From assembly GCA_033439265.1 (NCBI GenBank), contig JAVTVX010000016.1, positions 23,989,701-24,053,700 on the forward strand: a DNA stretch of 64,000 nt. The letters are read 5' to 3'. This stretch comes from Dillenia suffruticosa. Lineage: Eukaryota; Streptophyta; Magnoliopsida; Dilleniales; Dilleniaceae. Below, piece after piece: positions 62,501-64,000 of this stretch; within the stretch, counting starts at the first letter, position 1, and every line of letters begins with the position of its first letter. A program made the position numbers and the translations under genes. Under the pieces are notes generated by a model. The model was not told where the DNA came from. It ran no database searches and saw nothing but the letters and a program-made list of their open reading frames with translations.

Positions 62501-63690
62501 ATCACTTCTTCAACAACATTAACACAAAATGGGACATACTCCAACCCTTAGTAAGGTTACTACGGCTTTTTTGCTCAATCAAGGATAGGCAGTTCTAGGT
62601 TTTCCAAAGCAAAGCTTAATACGATTATACAGAAAGTCAATAACAAAGATGCAGAGCAACAAAATTGTTTGAAATGGAAAGTAATATCTCAGGTAAAACA
62701 TATATAAAAGAAGAATCACCTGAAAGCTAAAATCTCACCTCTAAAACTCTCTTTCCGGTAAAAGACAACAGCCCACTTTTAACTTCTTCGTTGAGAGCTT
62801 GAACCAAATCCAGTGAACCTTCCCATAATTTGAGTCCACCTTCCACTCCAACACAAGAAGAAATAAATAAAGATAATCAACCATTACAGACTAATATAAA
62901 ATACAATTGTATTTTCAATAACAATCAATGGTATCAATGAAGCATGGACAAACACAAGACACAACATCCAGACAAGGTGATGAAAATGTACACTATCATA
63001 AGTTATAAAGTATTGTATCCTATCCGAAGGCTATCCAACATGGACATGCTCATAATATATAGAGTATAAGATACATAGCATTGAAAATTACCTTCATATT
63101 TTCCGGGCACCAAGTCAGAGTTAGAAAGTGAGAAAATATCCTGCGCACTCACCCTGCCCTAAAACATTGGAAAAATTCATCAAACCCAAAGCTTATACCT
63201 CCTACCTCAACTACAGTCTACATAATCCAAGTATCAGAAGATGATATGCAGAAAACAATATACTTTTGTAAAAATAAGAATACCTTGAGCAAAGTGATTC
63301 CATCCAAAACCAGAGGTTCCACAGTGTACTTTGCAGACAATGAACCCTAATTAATTGTTCTTGCAATCAATCAGAAGTCTTATTTCAATAAATCTGAGGA
63401 GGGGCAGAGAGAGAGATACCATGGAAAAGGGAACTTCGATGCAAGGGGGTAGAGGTGGGAGCGGCTTTTCTAGAGCATCAAGAAATCCTAGACTCAATTT
63501 TGGTTTTCCATCATTCGAGCAGAATAGAGAAAACGTTTCTTCTGATTTCTGGGGAGAAGAAATTGATTCATCATCACTATCAAAGCAAAATAAATTTAAT
63601 TAAAAATTCTTAATGAAGAAACATTTGTTAGTGCTGCAAACATAGAGAAATAGAAGGTGGAATTAAAAGAGTTACAGTGTTGGCGGCCAT
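59510..63690 (-). CDS. HPM1: METTL18/HPM1-type protein-histidine N-methyltransferase (9 coding exons, 317 aa)
   Basis: Coding exons: 63676-63690, 63420-63548, 63284-63346, 63092-63158, 62739-62839, 61642-61686, 60207-60527, 60026-60128, 59510-59619. All have GT donors and AG acceptors, and phases sum to 318 codons with stop. Known family members transfer methyl from S-adenosylmethionine to a histidine of ribosomal protein uL3/RPL3. The sequence shows the seven-strand methyltransferase core: motif I GCGHGLPG (about 127-134) across the exon 5-6 border, the acidic post-I 'VVHFQDFNAEVLQ' (144-156), the 'YAGDWSEIHQLLP' block (about 187-199), 'YDIILMAETVYS' (about 223-234) and the family 'KKYYFGVGGGTRRF' near 260-273. 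The short N-terminal region is low in conservation. The exon 1-2 join (5 codons, acceptor CCCCAG at 63549-63550) is the least certain part. A TAG acceptor 28 bases upstream would not keep frame. Confidence 0.93.
59620..60025 (-). repeat. Intron 8 of the HPM1-like gene with facing (CT)n and (GA)n tracts
   Basis: (CT)n at 59813-59855 and (GA)n at 59890-59961 lie 34 bases apart. On either strand they are complementary and could fold into a hairpin of more than 20 dinucleotide pairs within the pre-mRNA. Confidence 0.9.
62459..62498. repeat. (CT)n microsatellite in intron 5 of the HPM1-like gene
   Basis: About 19 CT dinucleotides within the intron between coding exons 5 and 6. Confidence 0.95.
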
Positions 63691-63754
63691 GGCTGCTTCT
63701 TTAGGGGCAAAGCAGAGTCCTAATTCTCTCACACCTGCTCCTCTTTTGAAAAGG

Positions 63755-63764
63755 GTCACGTGAC
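63755..63764. promoter_or_regulatory. Palindromic G-box in the HPM1-like promoter
   Basis: GTCACGTGAC is a perfect 10-bp palindrome about 65 bases upstream of the start codon, a bZIP/bHLH binding site. A TGGGCT-type site II element (AGCCCA on the plus strand) follows at about 63881. Function is inferred. Confidence 0.5.
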
Positions 63765-64000
63765 AAAAAAAATGCTTCCTCTATTTTTTTATTTAAAAAG
63801 GTGCATTCCACACGGCAACCCATTAATGGACAGCTGAAGGGTCGGACTAGTGTGCATAACGTACCAAAATGACGGTCAAGCCCAGAAGTCCGACCCCTTT
63901 ACCATTTAACGTCTTTGATCTACATCGGCACTATTATACCAGGGGGCATTCCACGTAAATCAAGTCGAAATGTTTTCTCCATTCTGCTCGAATGACGGAC

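Noticed and set aside
63355-63603. 82-codon plus-strand frame near the right end
   Set aside because: Antisense to coding exons 2 and 3 of the HPM1-like gene.

Overview
The window is nuclear DNA from a flowering plant. It is AT-rich, its host genes have GT-AG introns, and it holds plant-type Ty3/gypsy, Ty1/copia, RTE, L1, hAT and CACTA repeats and many (CT)n/(GA)n runs. No lineage below angiosperm can be named from sequence alone. Only three intact-looking host genes were found, all on the minus strand. By bases the window is mostly repeat.

Gene 1 (4303-7686) encodes an EDR4/DUF3133-type protein of about 805 aa with two CxxC...CxxC zinc-ribbon units. Just beyond its 3' end lies a relic of an SHPRH-type SNF2 helicase exon (3954-4193). 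Gene 2 (22913-42179) encodes a 443-aa Tim21/Coa1-like mitochondrial inner-membrane protein. It has only three coding exons spread over 19.3 kb, because its two introns (7.5 and 10.4 kb) are packed with L1 and RTE LINEs and a chromovirus fossil. Gene 3 (59510-63690) encodes a 317-aa METTL18/HPM1-type protein-histidine methyltransferase with nine coding exons. All exon boundaries were worked out by hand from reading frame, phase and splice dinucleotides.

Layout: 1-2300 LTR-like sequence with a 56-bp tandem repeat; 2400-3580 SSR-rich MITE-like DNA; 3954-7686 SHPRH relic and gene 1; 9760-12150 Tat-like gypsy 3' remnant; 12160-12978 CACTA element; 13000-14500 copia remnant; 17019-21545 old gypsy element with two LTRs; 22913-42179 gene 2 with TE-filled introns; 42400-43380 telomere-like degenerate DNA and a palindrome; 43345-44590 and 52347-53784 two copies of an unclassified repeat; 44626-55226 a large Tat-like gypsy fossil carrying an antisense ORF, a nested solo LTR, a hAT MITE and the second copy of the unclassified repeat; 56034-57695 another solo LTR; 59510-63690 gene 3.

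The three genes have no evident shared pathway (immunity/trafficking, mitochondrial inner membrane, protein methylation). What links the first two is probably ancient gene order. From memory, SHPRH, DUF3133 and Tim21-like genes are also close neighbours in Arabidopsis duplicated blocks. The most unusual signals are the RTCGAC-motif arrays inside two related solo LTRs, the repeated 'LTR - antisense ORF - 60-bp array' layout of the Tat-like fossils, and the strict antisense orientation of the main LINE insertions within gene 2.
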